A stretch of 64,000 nucleotides of DNA from CAYVHU01 sp964451415 (GTDB taxonomy: Bacteria > Pseudomonadota > Alphaproteobacteria > Rhodospirillales > Magnetovibrionaceae), in assembly GCA_964451415.1 (NCBI GenBank), contig CAYVHU010000011.1, forward strand, positions 23,638 through 87,637, in the 5' to 3' direction. The notes below the pieces were generated by a model. That model was not told where the DNA came from. It saw only the letters and a program-made list of their open reading frames with translations, and did no database searches. The first letter of the stretch is position 1. Every line of letters starts with the position of its first letter. A program made the translations under genes and the position numbers. Shown here piece after piece: positions 31,408 to 40,090 of the stretch.

Positions 31408-33294
31408 ATGAACGAACCCCAACAGGGCGAAATGAACGAGACAGATAAACCCGGCAGCGCGTTCGACGATATTACCGCGCAGGCAAGGGTCGCCATTCCA
31501 GGCTTCCCATCCTTGCTGCAAGACGCCGAGAACGCCGGAAAAGTTCACGCTTACGGGCGAAAAATCCTTGCTTTGGTCGACGATGCTTTGCACAAACACA
31601 AGCACGCCGCGAACAAGGTAGAGGACTTTTTGCGCGCCGTGTTAAACGCCGCCTTTGACGGAATCGTGGCGTTCCATGAAAATGGCGCGATCGTCATGGC
31701 CAATCCGGCGGCGGAACGTCTCTTTGGCTATTCTTCGGGAACGCTAAGGAATGTGCTGGTCGCAGACTTGATGCCCAAGCCCCATGACCCACACCAACCG
31801 AATGCCGGATCGGGTTCCAAAATCACAGCCCTTTTTGCGAACACCGGGGAACGCACCGTCTGCGAAACGCTCGGTTTTCGCAAGGACGGCTCCACATTCT
31901 TGCTCGAAGCGTGCGTGAGCTCTTTCACCGTACACGAAGAAACCTTTCACGTGGCCGTCCTGCGCGATATAACCAAACGCAAGCGCGCGCACGATAAACT
32001 AAGGTTCCTGGCGACCCGCGATCCGTTGACACATCTGCCCAATCGCCATTTGTTTTCCGAACGCCTGCATCGTGCTACCGAAATAGCAAACCGCTTGCGC
32101 AGCAAGGTCGCGATCTTGTCCATCGACCTGGATAACTTCAAGATCATTAACGACGCCATGGGCCATGCCGCGGGTGATATGGTGCTGCAACTTGCCGGGA
32201 AACGCCTTGAATCGTGCGTACGCGGCGACGACACTGTGGCGCGCCTTGCCGGTGACGAGTTCACGGTGATCGTGGAAAAGGTGAAAGACGGACGTGAAGT
32301 CGAAGCCGTGGCATCACGCATGTTGCACCAACTCAGTCGTCCTTTCCATGTGGACGGTCGCGATCTGTACACCTCCGGCTCCATCGGAGTCATCGTCTAC
32401 CCCGACGATTGCGACAACGTGGATGAACTGCTCAAAAACGTTTCCACGGCCTCCCATCACGCCAAGGAACAGGGGCGCAACAATGTTCAGTTTTATTCCT
32501 CGAACATCCGCGCCGCCGCTTCTCGGCGCATGAGCATCGAACACGGCTTACGCCATGCCCTGGATAACCAGGAACTGTCCCTGGCGTATCAGGCCAAGGT
32601 GGATCTTGGCACCGGACGTATCATCGGCGCGGAGGCGCTAGCGCGCTGGACACATCCGGAGTTGGGGAACGTTTCGCCCGTTGAATTTATTCCCGTTGCC
32701 GAGGAAACGGGTTTGATCGTGCCGATCGGCGACTGGGTTCTGGAAACGGCGTGCCACGCGGCGCAACGCTGGTTTACCTGCGGGCTCGCAAATGTCGGCA
32801 TCGCCGTCAACCTTTCGGCACGACAATTCCAAAAAGGGAACCTTGCGCAACGCGTCCAAGAGATTCTGAAAACGTCCGGACTGGCGCCAGAGAACCTGGA
32901 ACTGGAACTGACCGAAAGCATGCTCGTGACCAATCCGCAAGAAACGGTGCGCGGGCTCCACGAGTTGAAGGCGCTGGGCGTTTCCCTCAGCATCGACGAT
33001 TTCGGCACCGGGTATTCATCGCTGAGTTATCTGACAAAATTTCCGCTGGACGCACTCAAGGTGGACAGATCCTTCGTCAGCGGCCTTCCCGACAATCAAA
33101 ACGCCGTGACCATGGCCCGGGCGATCGTCGACATGGCGCGAAATCTACGCCTCAAGATCATTGCCGAAGGCGTGGAAAATGATCGTCAAAGCGCTTTTCT
33201 ACGATCCATGGGATGCGATATCGGACAAGGCCATCATTTCAGCCGTCCGATCCCCTACGACGACTTCGTGCGTTTGGCGCGCGCCGGCATTTAA
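31408..33294 (+). CDS. PAS-GGDEF-EAL cyclic-di-GMP signalling protein
   Basis: This 628-residue soluble protein has an N-terminal helical segment, a PAS domain (about 75-195; AAFDGIVAFHENGAIVMANP), a GGDEF domain with the signature LAGDEF, and an EAL domain. The EAL domain keeps GAEALARW, the DDFGTGYSSLSYL loop and IAEGVE. The EAL site looks intact, so phosphodiesterase activity is likely. The AGDEF form is compatible with cyclase activity but may be regulatory. A TATAAT lies at 31340 upstream. Neighbours give no clear output. Confidence 0.92.
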   Translation: MNEPQQGEMNETDKPGSAFDDITAQARVAIPGFPSLLQDAENAGKVHAYGRKILALVDDALHKHKHAANKVEDFLRAVLNAAFDGIVAFHENGAIVMANPAAERLFGYSSGTLRNVLVADLMPKPHDPHQPNAGSGSKITALFANTGERTVCETLGFRKDGSTFLLEACVSSFTVHEETFHVAVLRDITKRKRAHDKLRFLATRDPLTHLPNRHLFSERLHRATEIANRLRSKVAILSIDLDNFKIINDAMGHAAGDMVLQLAGKRLESCVRGDDTVARLAGDEFTVIVEKVKDGREVEAVASRMLHQLSRPFHVDGRDLYTSGSIGVIVYPDDCDNVDELLKNVSTASHHAKEQGRNNVQFYSSNIRAAASRRMSIEHGLRHALDNQELSLAYQAKVDLGTGRIIGAEALARWTHPELGNVSPVEFIPVAEETGLIVPIGDWVLETACHAAQRWFTCGLANVGIAVNLSARQFQKGNLAQRVQEILKTSGLAPENLELELTESMLVTNPQETVRGLHELKALGVSLSIDDFGTGYSSLSYLTKFPLDALKVDRSFVSGLPDNQNAVTMARAIVDMARNLRLKIIAEGVENDRQSAFLRSMGCDIGQGHHFSRPIPYDDFVRLARAGI

Positions 33295-33791
33295 CCGATC
33301 AGGATGTCGATTTCGCTTTGATCCATAGTGGCGGCGGAACCGTGGATGTTGGCGCTGGCCATATCCATCAAACGCTGAATCACCTGGCTCAACGCGGTGG
33401 CATTGGCGCGCACCAGATCCATATCACCCGTTGAGATATCGGTCTCCAACCGCTCAACGGACGTAATGATGAGCTGATTCAACTGTTCGATGTTTTTTTC
33501 GAACGGCGCCTTGAACTTCGGCGGCACATGGTCGTAGGCCTCGATGGCCAGCGCTTTGTCGGCGATCGTGCTGTCGCGAAAATGGTCTTGATAGGCCTTG
33601 GGCTGCCATGCCTTGGCCTCCTCCATCAGTTCCGGCATATCTGGAAGCATTTCCAGGGTCATGACCACCTCATTGAAATGATTGAGATAGTCCGTCGCCA
33701 ACAAGGTCTGTTCATTGACATTAGAGCCCTGCGCACGTTCACGCAACGCGAGGTAATCTTCGTCATACTCAAAATCTAATTCGCCGTTCAT
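33291..33791 (-). CDS. Hypothetical helical protein ending in a FliM-like peptide
   Basis: This 166-residue acidic, mostly helical protein belongs to no family I recognise. I start it at MNGELDFEYDEDYL; a longer reading to 33863 is possible. The C terminus MDQSEIDILIG resembles the SQxEIDALL peptide at the N terminus of FliM that binds phosphorylated CheY. A role in chemotaxis or c-di-GMP signalling is therefore conceivable, as the PAS-GGDEF-EAL gene converges on it with a four-base overlap. Confidence 0.7.
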   Translation of the reverse strand: MNGELDFEYDEDYLALRERAQGSNVNEQTLLATDYLNHFNEVVMTLEMLPDMPELMEEAKAWQPKAYQDHFRDSTIADKALAIEAYDHVPPKFKAPFEKNIEQLNQLIITSVERLETDISTGDMDLVRANATALSQVIQRLMDMASANIHGSAATMDQSEIDILIG

Positions 33792-33976
33792 AGTCAGGAT
33801 GTGCCGTATCGCTATTGTTGCGTAGGAGCCCAAAACAAGGCTTGAAAACAACACTATACGCAAGCGCTCATCGCCACAATGGCGCGATGGGGGATGACCC
33901 CCTTGTGCACCGGCAGCATTTTGGGCATGCTCCGCGCGTCTTCCGTGCCCAGGTGAATTTTAGGGATGCCACGCAC

Positions 33977-35614
33977 ATGAGCAGTGAGCGCGTTTATATT
34001 TACGACACCACCTTGCGCGACGGCGCGCAAACCTCGGGCGTCAACTTTGCGCCCGCGGACAAGAACGCCATCGCGCGTGCCCTGGACCGGCTGGGCGTCG
34101 ATTATATCGAGGGGGGATGGCCCGGAGCAAACCCCACCGACGATCGTTTCTTTGAACACCTTCCCCTCACCCGCAACGCGCGCATGACGGCGTTCGGTAT
34201 GACGCGGCGCGCCGGGGGCTCCGCAGACAACGATCCAGGGCTCAAGGCCCTGCTTGCAACCGACGTTTCGGTCGTGTGCATCGTCGGCAAAACATGGGAC
34301 TATCATGTGGACGTGGCATTGGGGATTGAACACGACGAAAACCTCGCCATGATCCGCGACAGCGTCGCCTATGCGGCGACGCGCGTGGACGAAGTGCTAT
34401 TCGATGCAGAACACTTCTTCGACGGCTACAAGGCCAACCCCGACTTCGCCATGGCTTGCTTGGACGCCGCGCGCGACGGCGGCGCGCACTGGGTGGTGTT
34501 ATGCGACACCAACGGCGGTACGCTGCCGTTCGAAATCGAAACCATCGTCGCCAAAGTTTGCCAAAACGTGCCCGGTAAAGAAATCGGCATCCATTGCCAT
34601 AACGACACCGGCAATGCGATCGCCAACTCTCTGGCAGCCGTGCATGGGGGGGCGCGCATGGTGCAAGGCACCATCAACGGCGTGGGAGAACGCTGTGGAA
34701 ACGCCGACCTCACCAGCGTCATTGCGACCTTGATTTTAAAAATGGGTTTTACGATCGGAGTCGGTGAAACGGGCCTCAAACAACTGGTTCACGTCTCCAA
34801 CACCCTGGACGAACGCTTGAATCGCGCCCCGGACCGCCACCGTCCCTATGTGGGGGAAGCCGCCTTCGCACACAAGGGCGGGCTACACGTCTCGGCGGTG
34901 GAAAAAGACCCGCGCTGTTACGAACACATCGACCCCGAGCGCGTCGGAAATCGCCGCACCATCGTCATTTCCGACCAGGCGGGACGCGCTAATATCCTGG
35001 CGCAATTTCGCGAAATCGGTATCGAAATCGACCCTCATGACCCGCGTCTGGGCACTTTGCTCGACACCGTCAAGGCCAATGAAATGCAAGGCTATTCCTA
35101 TGATGGCGCCGAGGCGAGTTTCGAGTTGCTGGCGCGCCGGACTTTGGGCCGCATCCCCGATTACTTCCACTGCGCCAGCTTTCGCGTCCTCGATGAACGG
35201 CGTTGGGACAAACATGGCGAGTTGATCACCCTGTCTGAGGCGACCGTCAAAGTCGCCGTGGATGACACTCTGGCGCCGGACGAAGTCGAAATGGCGGTGG
35301 CCGAAGGCAACGGCCCGGTCAACGCCCTGGACGCGGCCTTGCGCAAGGTTCTGCTGCCGCTCTATCCCAGCCTGGAGGACTTGCGTCTGGTGGACTACAA
35401 GGTCCGCATTCTCACCCCCGGCGAAGCCACCGCGGCCGTGACACGGGTGGTGATCGAAAGCACCGACGGCGCGGGCAAACACTGGTTCACGCTTGGCGTT
35501 TCCGCCAATGTGATCGACGCATCGTACAATGCGTTGCGCGATTCCCTGATTTACAAACTGTATCGCGATGCGGCACGCCCCGCGCAGCGCAAGCGCGCTG
35601 AGACGGATGGCTAA
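33977..35614 (+). CDS. cimA: Citramalate synthase
   Basis: CimA condenses pyruvate and acetyl-CoA to (R)-citramalate, a threonine-independent route to isoleucine. The 545 residues start MSSERVYIYDTTLRDGAQTSG. They contain the HxH metal site GIHCHNDTG and FAHKGGLHVSAV, and a C-terminal LeuA-type regulatory domain. Against isopropylmalate synthase, the length and the DTTLRDGAQTSGVNF start favour CimA of the LeuA-like type. trmJ follows immediately. Confidence 0.93.
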   Translation: MSSERVYIYDTTLRDGAQTSGVNFAPADKNAIARALDRLGVDYIEGGWPGANPTDDRFFEHLPLTRNARMTAFGMTRRAGGSADNDPGLKALLATDVSVVCIVGKTWDYHVDVALGIEHDENLAMIRDSVAYAATRVDEVLFDAEHFFDGYKANPDFAMACLDAARDGGAHWVVLCDTNGGTLPFEIETIVAKVCQNVPGKEIGIHCHNDTGNAIANSLAAVHGGARMVQGTINGVGERCGNADLTSVIATLILKMGFTIGVGETGLKQLVHVSNTLDERLNRAPDRHRPYVGEAAFAHKGGLHVSAVEKDPRCYEHIDPERVGNRRTIVISDQAGRANILAQFREIGIEIDPHDPRLGTLLDTVKANEMQGYSYDGAEASFELLARRTLGRIPDYFHCASFRVLDERRWDKHGELITLSEATVKVAVDDTLAPDEVEMAVAEGNGPVNALDAALRKVLLPLYPSLEDLRLVDYKVRILTPGEATAAVTRVVIESTDGAGKHWFTLGVSANVIDASYNALRDSLIYKLYRDAARPAQRKRAETDG

Positions 35615-35615
35615 A

Positions 35616-36413
35616 ATGAGCGAGAACAAGACATCGACCAAATTCCGCCGCCCGGCCAAGGACACCCGCACCCGTGCGATTGGCGAAGGCCCCGCCGTCA
35701 TTTTGGTGGAACCGCAACTGGGTGAAAACATCGGCATGGTGGCGCGCGCCATGTTGAACTGTGCATTGACGGACCTGCGTCTGGTCAGGCCGCGCGATGG
35801 CTGGCCGAACGACGTGGCATACAAGACCGCATCGGGGGCCGATGTGGTGCTTGAAAACGCCCGCGTTTTCGACGAAACAAAGCATGCTGTGGCCGATCTG
35901 GGCTACCTCTACGCCACCACGGCGCGCGCCCGCGACATGACCAAGGAAGTCGCCACACCCCACGGCGCAGCCCAAACCATGCGCACCCACCTGGACGCGG
36001 ATGTGAAATGCGGGGTTCTGTTCGGCAAAGAAGCCGTGGGCCTACACAACGACGACGTGGCCCTAAGCGATGCAATCTTGATGGTGCCGCTGAACGCAGC
36101 GTTCAGTTCGCTCAATCTGGCGCAAGCGGTTTTGCTGATGGGCTATGAATGGTTTCAAAGCACGCGCCCACGTGCCGATCATGTGAGCGAACTACGCCTC
36201 GACACCCGCCCTGCAACCAAACAGGAATTGGTGGGGATGTTCGAACATCTGGAACGCGAACTCGATGATTGCGGCTTCCTGGGCCTTCCCGACAAACGCC
36301 CGACCATGGTACGCAACCTGCGCAACATCTTCCAACGTGCGCACATGACCGACCAGGAAGTCCGCACTTTGCGCGGCGTCATCTCGGGACTGGTGACAAA
36401 ACGTCGAGGCTAG
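35616..36413 (+). CDS. trmJ: TrmJ-like tRNA 2'-O-methyltransferase (SpoU family)
   Basis: This 265-residue SPOUT enzyme probably methylates the 2'-O of nucleotide 32 in tRNA. It shows the SpoU blocks VEPQLGENIGMVARAMLN, VLFGKEAVGLHNDD and MVPLNAAFSSLNLAQAV. A C-terminal helical extension is typical of TrmJ. The start at 35616 is two bases after the cimA stop; an ATG at 35607 (MAK) is an alternative. Confidence 0.9.
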   Translation: MSENKTSTKFRRPAKDTRTRAIGEGPAVILVEPQLGENIGMVARAMLNCALTDLRLVRPRDGWPNDVAYKTASGADVVLENARVFDETKHAVADLGYLYATTARARDMTKEVATPHGAAQTMRTHLDADVKCGVLFGKEAVGLHNDDVALSDAILMVPLNAAFSSLNLAQAVLLMGYEWFQSTRPRADHVSELRLDTRPATKQELVGMFEHLERELDDCGFLGLPDKRPTMVRNLRNIFQRAHMTDQEVRTLRGVISGLVTKRRG

Positions 36414-36426
36414 GGTCCAAACTCAT

Positions 36427-36906
36427 TCAACCGTGTGCCGACAAGCTCCTCCGCGCCCGCACGCACGCGCCTGCGAACAGAAGCGAAAACGGTATATTCC
36501 ACCCCGCCATGGAAATGCCGAACAGCGTCCAGTCCACTGCATCGCAGGGCTTGGGCGGTTTGGTTTGCATGCTTTTGATAATGTCGGCGGTGGTAAAGGT
36601 CTGCCCGGGATTGCCGGTGCATCCGGTGGCGGAGGTCCACCAATGCTGTTCCACACCGACATGGTAGGATGCCAGCACCGCGCCGGCGCCAAAAACAATG
36701 GCGGCCATCAACAAGATGGCCTTCAACTGCCCAGGACGCACCAGCGCAACGAAACCCAGCACGACGACAAGGCCGTAGGGAACGCGCTGAAAGAGGCATA
36801 GGATACATGGCTCCAAGCCGAAACCGTATTGCGCGACAAACGCCATGGACAACGCGCCGCCGCCGATCAAAATCAAAATCACAGGATAAAGTCGTTCCCG
36901 CACCAT
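36427..36906 (-). CDS. dsbB: Disulfide bond formation protein B
   Basis: DsbB reoxidises DsbA and passes electrons to quinone in the inner membrane. The 159 residues hold four hydrophobic segments, the first redox pair CILC (Cys34/Cys37) and a second periplasmic pair (Cys96 and Cys121). The quinone-proximal Arg follows in FQRVPYGL. It lies 11 bases downstream of the DedA-like gene on the same strand. Confidence 0.93.
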   Translation of the reverse strand: MVRERLYPVILILIGGGALSMAFVAQYGFGLEPCILCLFQRVPYGLVVVLGFVALVRPGQLKAILLMAAIVFGAGAVLASYHVGVEQHWWTSATGCTGNPGQTFTTADIIKSMQTKPPKPCDAVDWTLFGISMAGWNIPFSLLFAGACVRARRSLSAHG

Positions 36907-36917
36907 GTCCCAAGCTC

Positions 36918-37517
36918 CTAAAACAAGGACTTCACCACAACAAAGCCGCCGATCAAGATGACAAAGGCGGCGCTCACCAGCAAGCCCAGATATTTTTCTA
37001 TGAACGTTCTGATCGGCTCACCGAAGTACCACAGCAAAAAAGCTTCCAGATAAAACCGGGCGCCACGCGACAGCATGGACGCAACGAAGAAGGTGACGAG
37101 ATTGAGTTTCGCCACACCGCTGGCAATGGTGATAACCTTATAGGGAAAAGGCGTCAGCCCCGCCATGGCGACGACCCAGGCGCCCCATTGTTGGTAGAGG
37201 GCTTGAAATTCAGCGAATTTCTCAACCTTGCCGTAGAACGCCAATAAAGGCCTCCCCAAACTTTCAAAAAGATAATAGCCGATTCCATATCCCGCCATGC
37301 CGCCCAGGACCGAGGCAACGGTACACACGGCGGCGATTCTCCACGCCTTTTCCCGCGCCGCAAGAATCATCGGAACCAAAAGAATGTCGGGGGGAATCGG
37401 AAAAACTGAACTTTCGATGAAAGCGATGGCGAACAAGGCCCACATAGCGTTTTTCTCGGCCGAGAAAGCCATCGTCCAGTCGTAAAGGCGGCGTAGCACG
37501 GATTGTCGTTCCTTCAT
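36918..37517 (-). CDS. YqaA/DedA-family (SNARE-associated) membrane protein
   Basis: This roughly 199-residue integral membrane protein has FIESSVFPIPPDILLVPM, GYGIGYYLFESLG and GLTPFPYKVITIASGVAKL, typical of the YqaA branch of the DedA superfamily (lipid flippase-like, roles in membrane homeostasis). The start MKERQSVLRR at 37517 has no ribosome site and sits three bases after a terminator-like hairpin and U-tract. The frame is open further upstream to 37634. Confidence 0.85.
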   Translation of the reverse strand: MKERQSVLRRLYDWTMAFSAEKNAMWALFAIAFIESSVFPIPPDILLVPMILAAREKAWRIAAVCTVASVLGGMAGYGIGYYLFESLGRPLLAFYGKVEKFAEFQALYQQWGAWVVAMAGLTPFPYKVITIASGVAKLNLVTFFVASMLSRGARFYLEAFLLWYFGEPIRTFIEKYLGLLVSAAFVILIGGFVVVKSLF

Positions 37518-37520
37518 CAA

Positions 37521-37550
37521 GAAAAAGAAAGCCCGCAACTCTGCGCGGGC
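37521..37550 (-). terminator. Terminator-like hairpin directly upstream of the DedA-family gene
   Basis: On the minus strand GCCCGC, an 8-base loop and GCGGGC are followed by TTTCTTTTTC. It would end transcripts coming from the unknown gene at 37746-38750. It lies so close to the DedA start that it may act as an attenuator, or the DedA message may begin after it. Confidence 0.6.
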
Positions 37551-37595
37551 ACAAAGGTCATAGCAGCCTTGAAACCAGGGAGCCATAGGTATCTG

Positions 37596-37623
37596 TTGAC
37601 CGACGCCGCGCGGTGGGTATGAT
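37596..37623 (+). promoter_or_regulatory. Sigma-70 promoter of tRNA-Leu
   Basis: TTGACC (37596-37601) and TATGAT (37618-37623) are separated by 16 bp and lie 21 bases before the mature tRNA. This is a near-consensus promoter. Confidence 0.75.
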
Positions 37624-37644
37624 GGCCGCCGCACACCCTCCGTT

Positions 37645-37731
37645 GCCCCTGTGGCGGAATTGGTAGACGCGACAGACTCAAAATCTGTTGTCCTTACGGG
37701 CGTGCCGGTTCGAGTCCGGCTGGGGGCACCA
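37645..37731 (+). tRNA. tRNA-Leu (anticodon CAA)
   Basis: This is an 87-nt class II tRNA. The acceptor arms GCCCCTG/TGGGGGC pair, and the anticodon stem ACAGA/TCTGT encloses CTCAAAA (anticodon CAA). There is a long variable arm, a T-arm GGTTCGAGTCC, and an encoded 3' CCA. It reads leucine UUG codons. Confidence 0.96.
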
Positions 37732-37745
37732 TTATTTCCAAATAA

Positions 37746-38750
37746 TCATTTTTCATTTTGTCGGGACGTCTCATTTTGTCGGGGCGGCGCCACGGGCGGA
37801 TTCACCACCCGGCAGAACGGTCGCACCGTGGTGACACGATAGCTTTTTTCGCCATAACGCGCGACGTCGACCGCAAGGACGATCGGCGCGGGCAGGATGG
37901 CGTTGACGCGGCGTTTGACGGAATCTTGCAATCGCTTCAACTTGTCTTCTTGCGCCGTGCCGTTCGGCGGGACCATGGCATTGAAACTCTGGTAGATCGT
38001 ATCCAGAACTTGCGGAACACGTATACAGATCGGTCGGGAGGACCTGCGTTTCTCAACGTAGAGAACGACCGCGTAGTATTGCGCCCGTTGCGTGGCGTTC
38101 TGCGTCATCAACGGCCAGCGGAACGCCTTCAGCACGATGGGGATCAGCGGGGCTGCGCTCACGGTGGTCTTGGCCGACGGTGGCGTAACGGACGAAGGTT
38201 GTGTGTCCGCCAAGTCCATCTTTGGCGAAACGGGTTGTTCTTCGCGCGGCGGCGCCGTGTCTTGCGTCGTCGGGCCAAACGTGGATTGCAAGAACAAGAA
38301 CATCAGCCCCGACAACGCGGCGATAATCAGCCCCCCCATTGGCAAAAACACAATGGGCCTGAGCAAAAAATCAATTTTCCACAACAGACCCGAACGCCTG
38401 TCAATGGCCGCACCGGCTTGCCTGCGCTGGACATAAACGCGCGCCTTTTCAATGCGGTTTTCCTTGATGGAGCGCAACAAACGCGTTACGTCTTCGATCA
38501 TGGCAGCGATATCAACATCATCGACGATGATCGCATCGAGTTGCTCGATCAAACGCATACGTTCATCGCTATCGGCTTTGCGGGTAAAGAGTTTTTCAAT
38601 GACCACCGTGGCGCCCAGCTTAAGCGCCGCGCTCGACTGCACCTGGACGATCAGCGCAATGAAACCCGTTTCAGGTGCTTCAAAGACGACGTCCCAATCC
38701 GTGACGTCATCGATTGTCTTGGGCCACGCCGTTTGCGGGGATTGCGCCAT
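37746..38750 (-). CDS. Hypothetical single-pass membrane protein
   Basis: I do not recognise this 334-residue protein. The first 130 residues are charged and cytosol-like. A hydrophobic segment (about 131-156, FLPMGGLIIAALSGLMFLFL) is followed by a Pro/Thr/Ser-rich linker, then a predicted periplasmic domain containing CIRVPQVLDTIYQSFN and LQDSVKRRVNAILP. The topology and helix pattern of the last domain recall FliL-like stator proteins, but the sequence match is too weak to name it. The C terminus carries a short duplication (RQNETSRQNEK). Confidence 0.7.
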   Translation of the reverse strand: MAQSPQTAWPKTIDDVTDWDVVFEAPETGFIALIVQVQSSAALKLGATVVIEKLFTRKADSDERMRLIEQLDAIIVDDVDIAAMIEDVTRLLRSIKENRIEKARVYVQRRQAGAAIDRRSGLLWKIDFLLRPIVFLPMGGLIIAALSGLMFLFLQSTFGPTTQDTAPPREEQPVSPKMDLADTQPSSVTPPSAKTTVSAAPLIPIVLKAFRWPLMTQNATQRAQYYAVVLYVEKRRSSRPICIRVPQVLDTIYQSFNAMVPPNGTAQEDKLKRLQDSVKRRVNAILPAPIVLAVDVARYGEKSYRVTTVRPFCRVVNPPVAPPRQNETSRQNEK

Positions 38751-38993
38751 ATTCCTTGGTTTCTTTCTCAGAGCCCATCCACGGTCGTGACACGTTGATC
38801 ATGACACAGGATGGTGAAAAACGGCAAAGGAAATGGTTTTGTCGCCTGGCCCCTGGGCGCGTGCGCCCAACCTGAAAGACGTTAAACGAACGGGTTTCAG
38901 CCTCGTCAATCAGGCGTATACTTACGATTGTATATTTGCAAAATCCGCGACGTCCCTGTCATCACCCGGTCGCCGCCAAAACAAGGGAGAGCC

Positions 38994-40073
38994 ATGTCGG
39001 TATTGTCGCGAATCGTCGTGCTGGGAATCCTCCTGACGTTGGCCGGCTGCACAGCCAACACGGCCAGCGATAAGGTCAGGCCGGGTACGTTTTGGCCGCC
39101 TTTGCCGGATTTGCCACGTTATCAATACGAGGGAAGCCTACGTTCCGCGGCAAGCATATCCGTCCCCGACAAAATGGCCGATCTCAGGTCGCTGGCTATC
39201 GGACTGCGCCCGGCGGATCGGGGCCGCCTGGCGAAGCCCTTCGACGTGGCAGCACGCGAAGGTAGAATCATCGTCAGCGACACAGTATTACGCAGAATCT
39301 ATCTTTTCGATGTGCCCAATCGCATACTGCTGAGCTTCGGCGACCAGGGGAAAGGCGCTTTGATAAAGCCTCTGGGAGTGGCGATAGACCACCATCTTAA
39401 CTTTTATGTGGCCGATGTGTCCGAGCGCTGCGTTCACGTGTACGACAAAAACGGCCATTTCAAACGGCGCATCGGTTCGCCGAAGGATTTGATCCGGCCC
39501 ACCGGTGTGGCGGCTACCGCCGACGGCAGCCGCATTTACGTGGTCGATGATGGGGGCATAGACACCAACTCACACAAGGTGGTTGTCTATAACGCCAAAG
39601 GCAAGAAGCTGTTTTCCTTTGGTCGTCGAGGTCGTGGCAAAGGCGAATTCAATCTTCCGACACAAGCGGCGGTGGCGCCGGACGGCACGCTCTATATTCT
39701 CGATACGGGAAATTTTCGTGTGCAGGCATTTGATCCGCAAGGCCATTTTTTGCGGACCTGGGGCAAGGCCGGCGCGGGTTTCGGGCAATTCTCCCGCCCG
39801 CGCGGTCTCGCGGTCGATAGCAAGGGACGCGTCTACGTTTCCGATGTTCGCTTTGGCAATGTACAGATTTTCGACCCTCAAGGACGCCTTCTGATGAGCA
39901 TTGGCCAAACGGGTCTGGTGGATGAGCCGGGCCGTTACGGCCTGGCCGCCGGGGTCGCGGTGGATGAAACCGGGCGCATCTACATCGTGGACCAACGTTT
40001 CCGCAAGATCGAGATCATCCGCCCCCTTTCGAAAGCAGAAGGGCTCGCCATCGTCAAGAAATACAAAGATTGA
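38994..40073 (+). CDS. NHL-repeat (beta-propeller) lipoprotein
   Basis: This 359-residue exported protein has a lipobox LTLAGC at about residues 14-19. The mature part is a series of about six NHL blades (for example KPLGVAIDHHLNFYVADV, RPRGLAVDSKGRVYVSDV, LAAGVAVDETGRIYIVD). Such propellers serve as protein-binding scaffolds in the periplasm or at the outer membrane. The strong AAGGGAG ribosome site decides the start at 38994. It converges with a multihaem cytochrome gene, a pairing also seen in other bacteria with extracytoplasmic electron transfer, so a shared role is plausible. Confidence 0.88.
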   Translation: MSVLSRIVVLGILLTLAGCTANTASDKVRPGTFWPPLPDLPRYQYEGSLRSAASISVPDKMADLRSLAIGLRPADRGRLAKPFDVAAREGRIIVSDTVLRRIYLFDVPNRILLSFGDQGKGALIKPLGVAIDHHLNFYVADVSERCVHVYDKNGHFKRRIGSPKDLIRPTGVAATADGSRIYVVDDGGIDTNSHKVVVYNAKGKKLFSFGRRGRGKGEFNLPTQAAVAPDGTLYILDTGNFRVQAFDPQGHFLRTWGKAGAGFGQFSRPRGLAVDSKGRVYVSDVRFGNVQIFDPQGRLLMSIGQTGLVDEPGRYGLAAGVAVDETGRIYIVDQRFRKIEIIRPLSKAEGLAIVKKYKD

Positions 40074-40090
40074 AACGTCCCCGGCAACGC

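Noticed and set aside
31408..33294. GGDEF domain as degenerate because it reads AGDEF.
   Set aside because: AGDEF variants can be active, so inactivity cannot be claimed from this alone.
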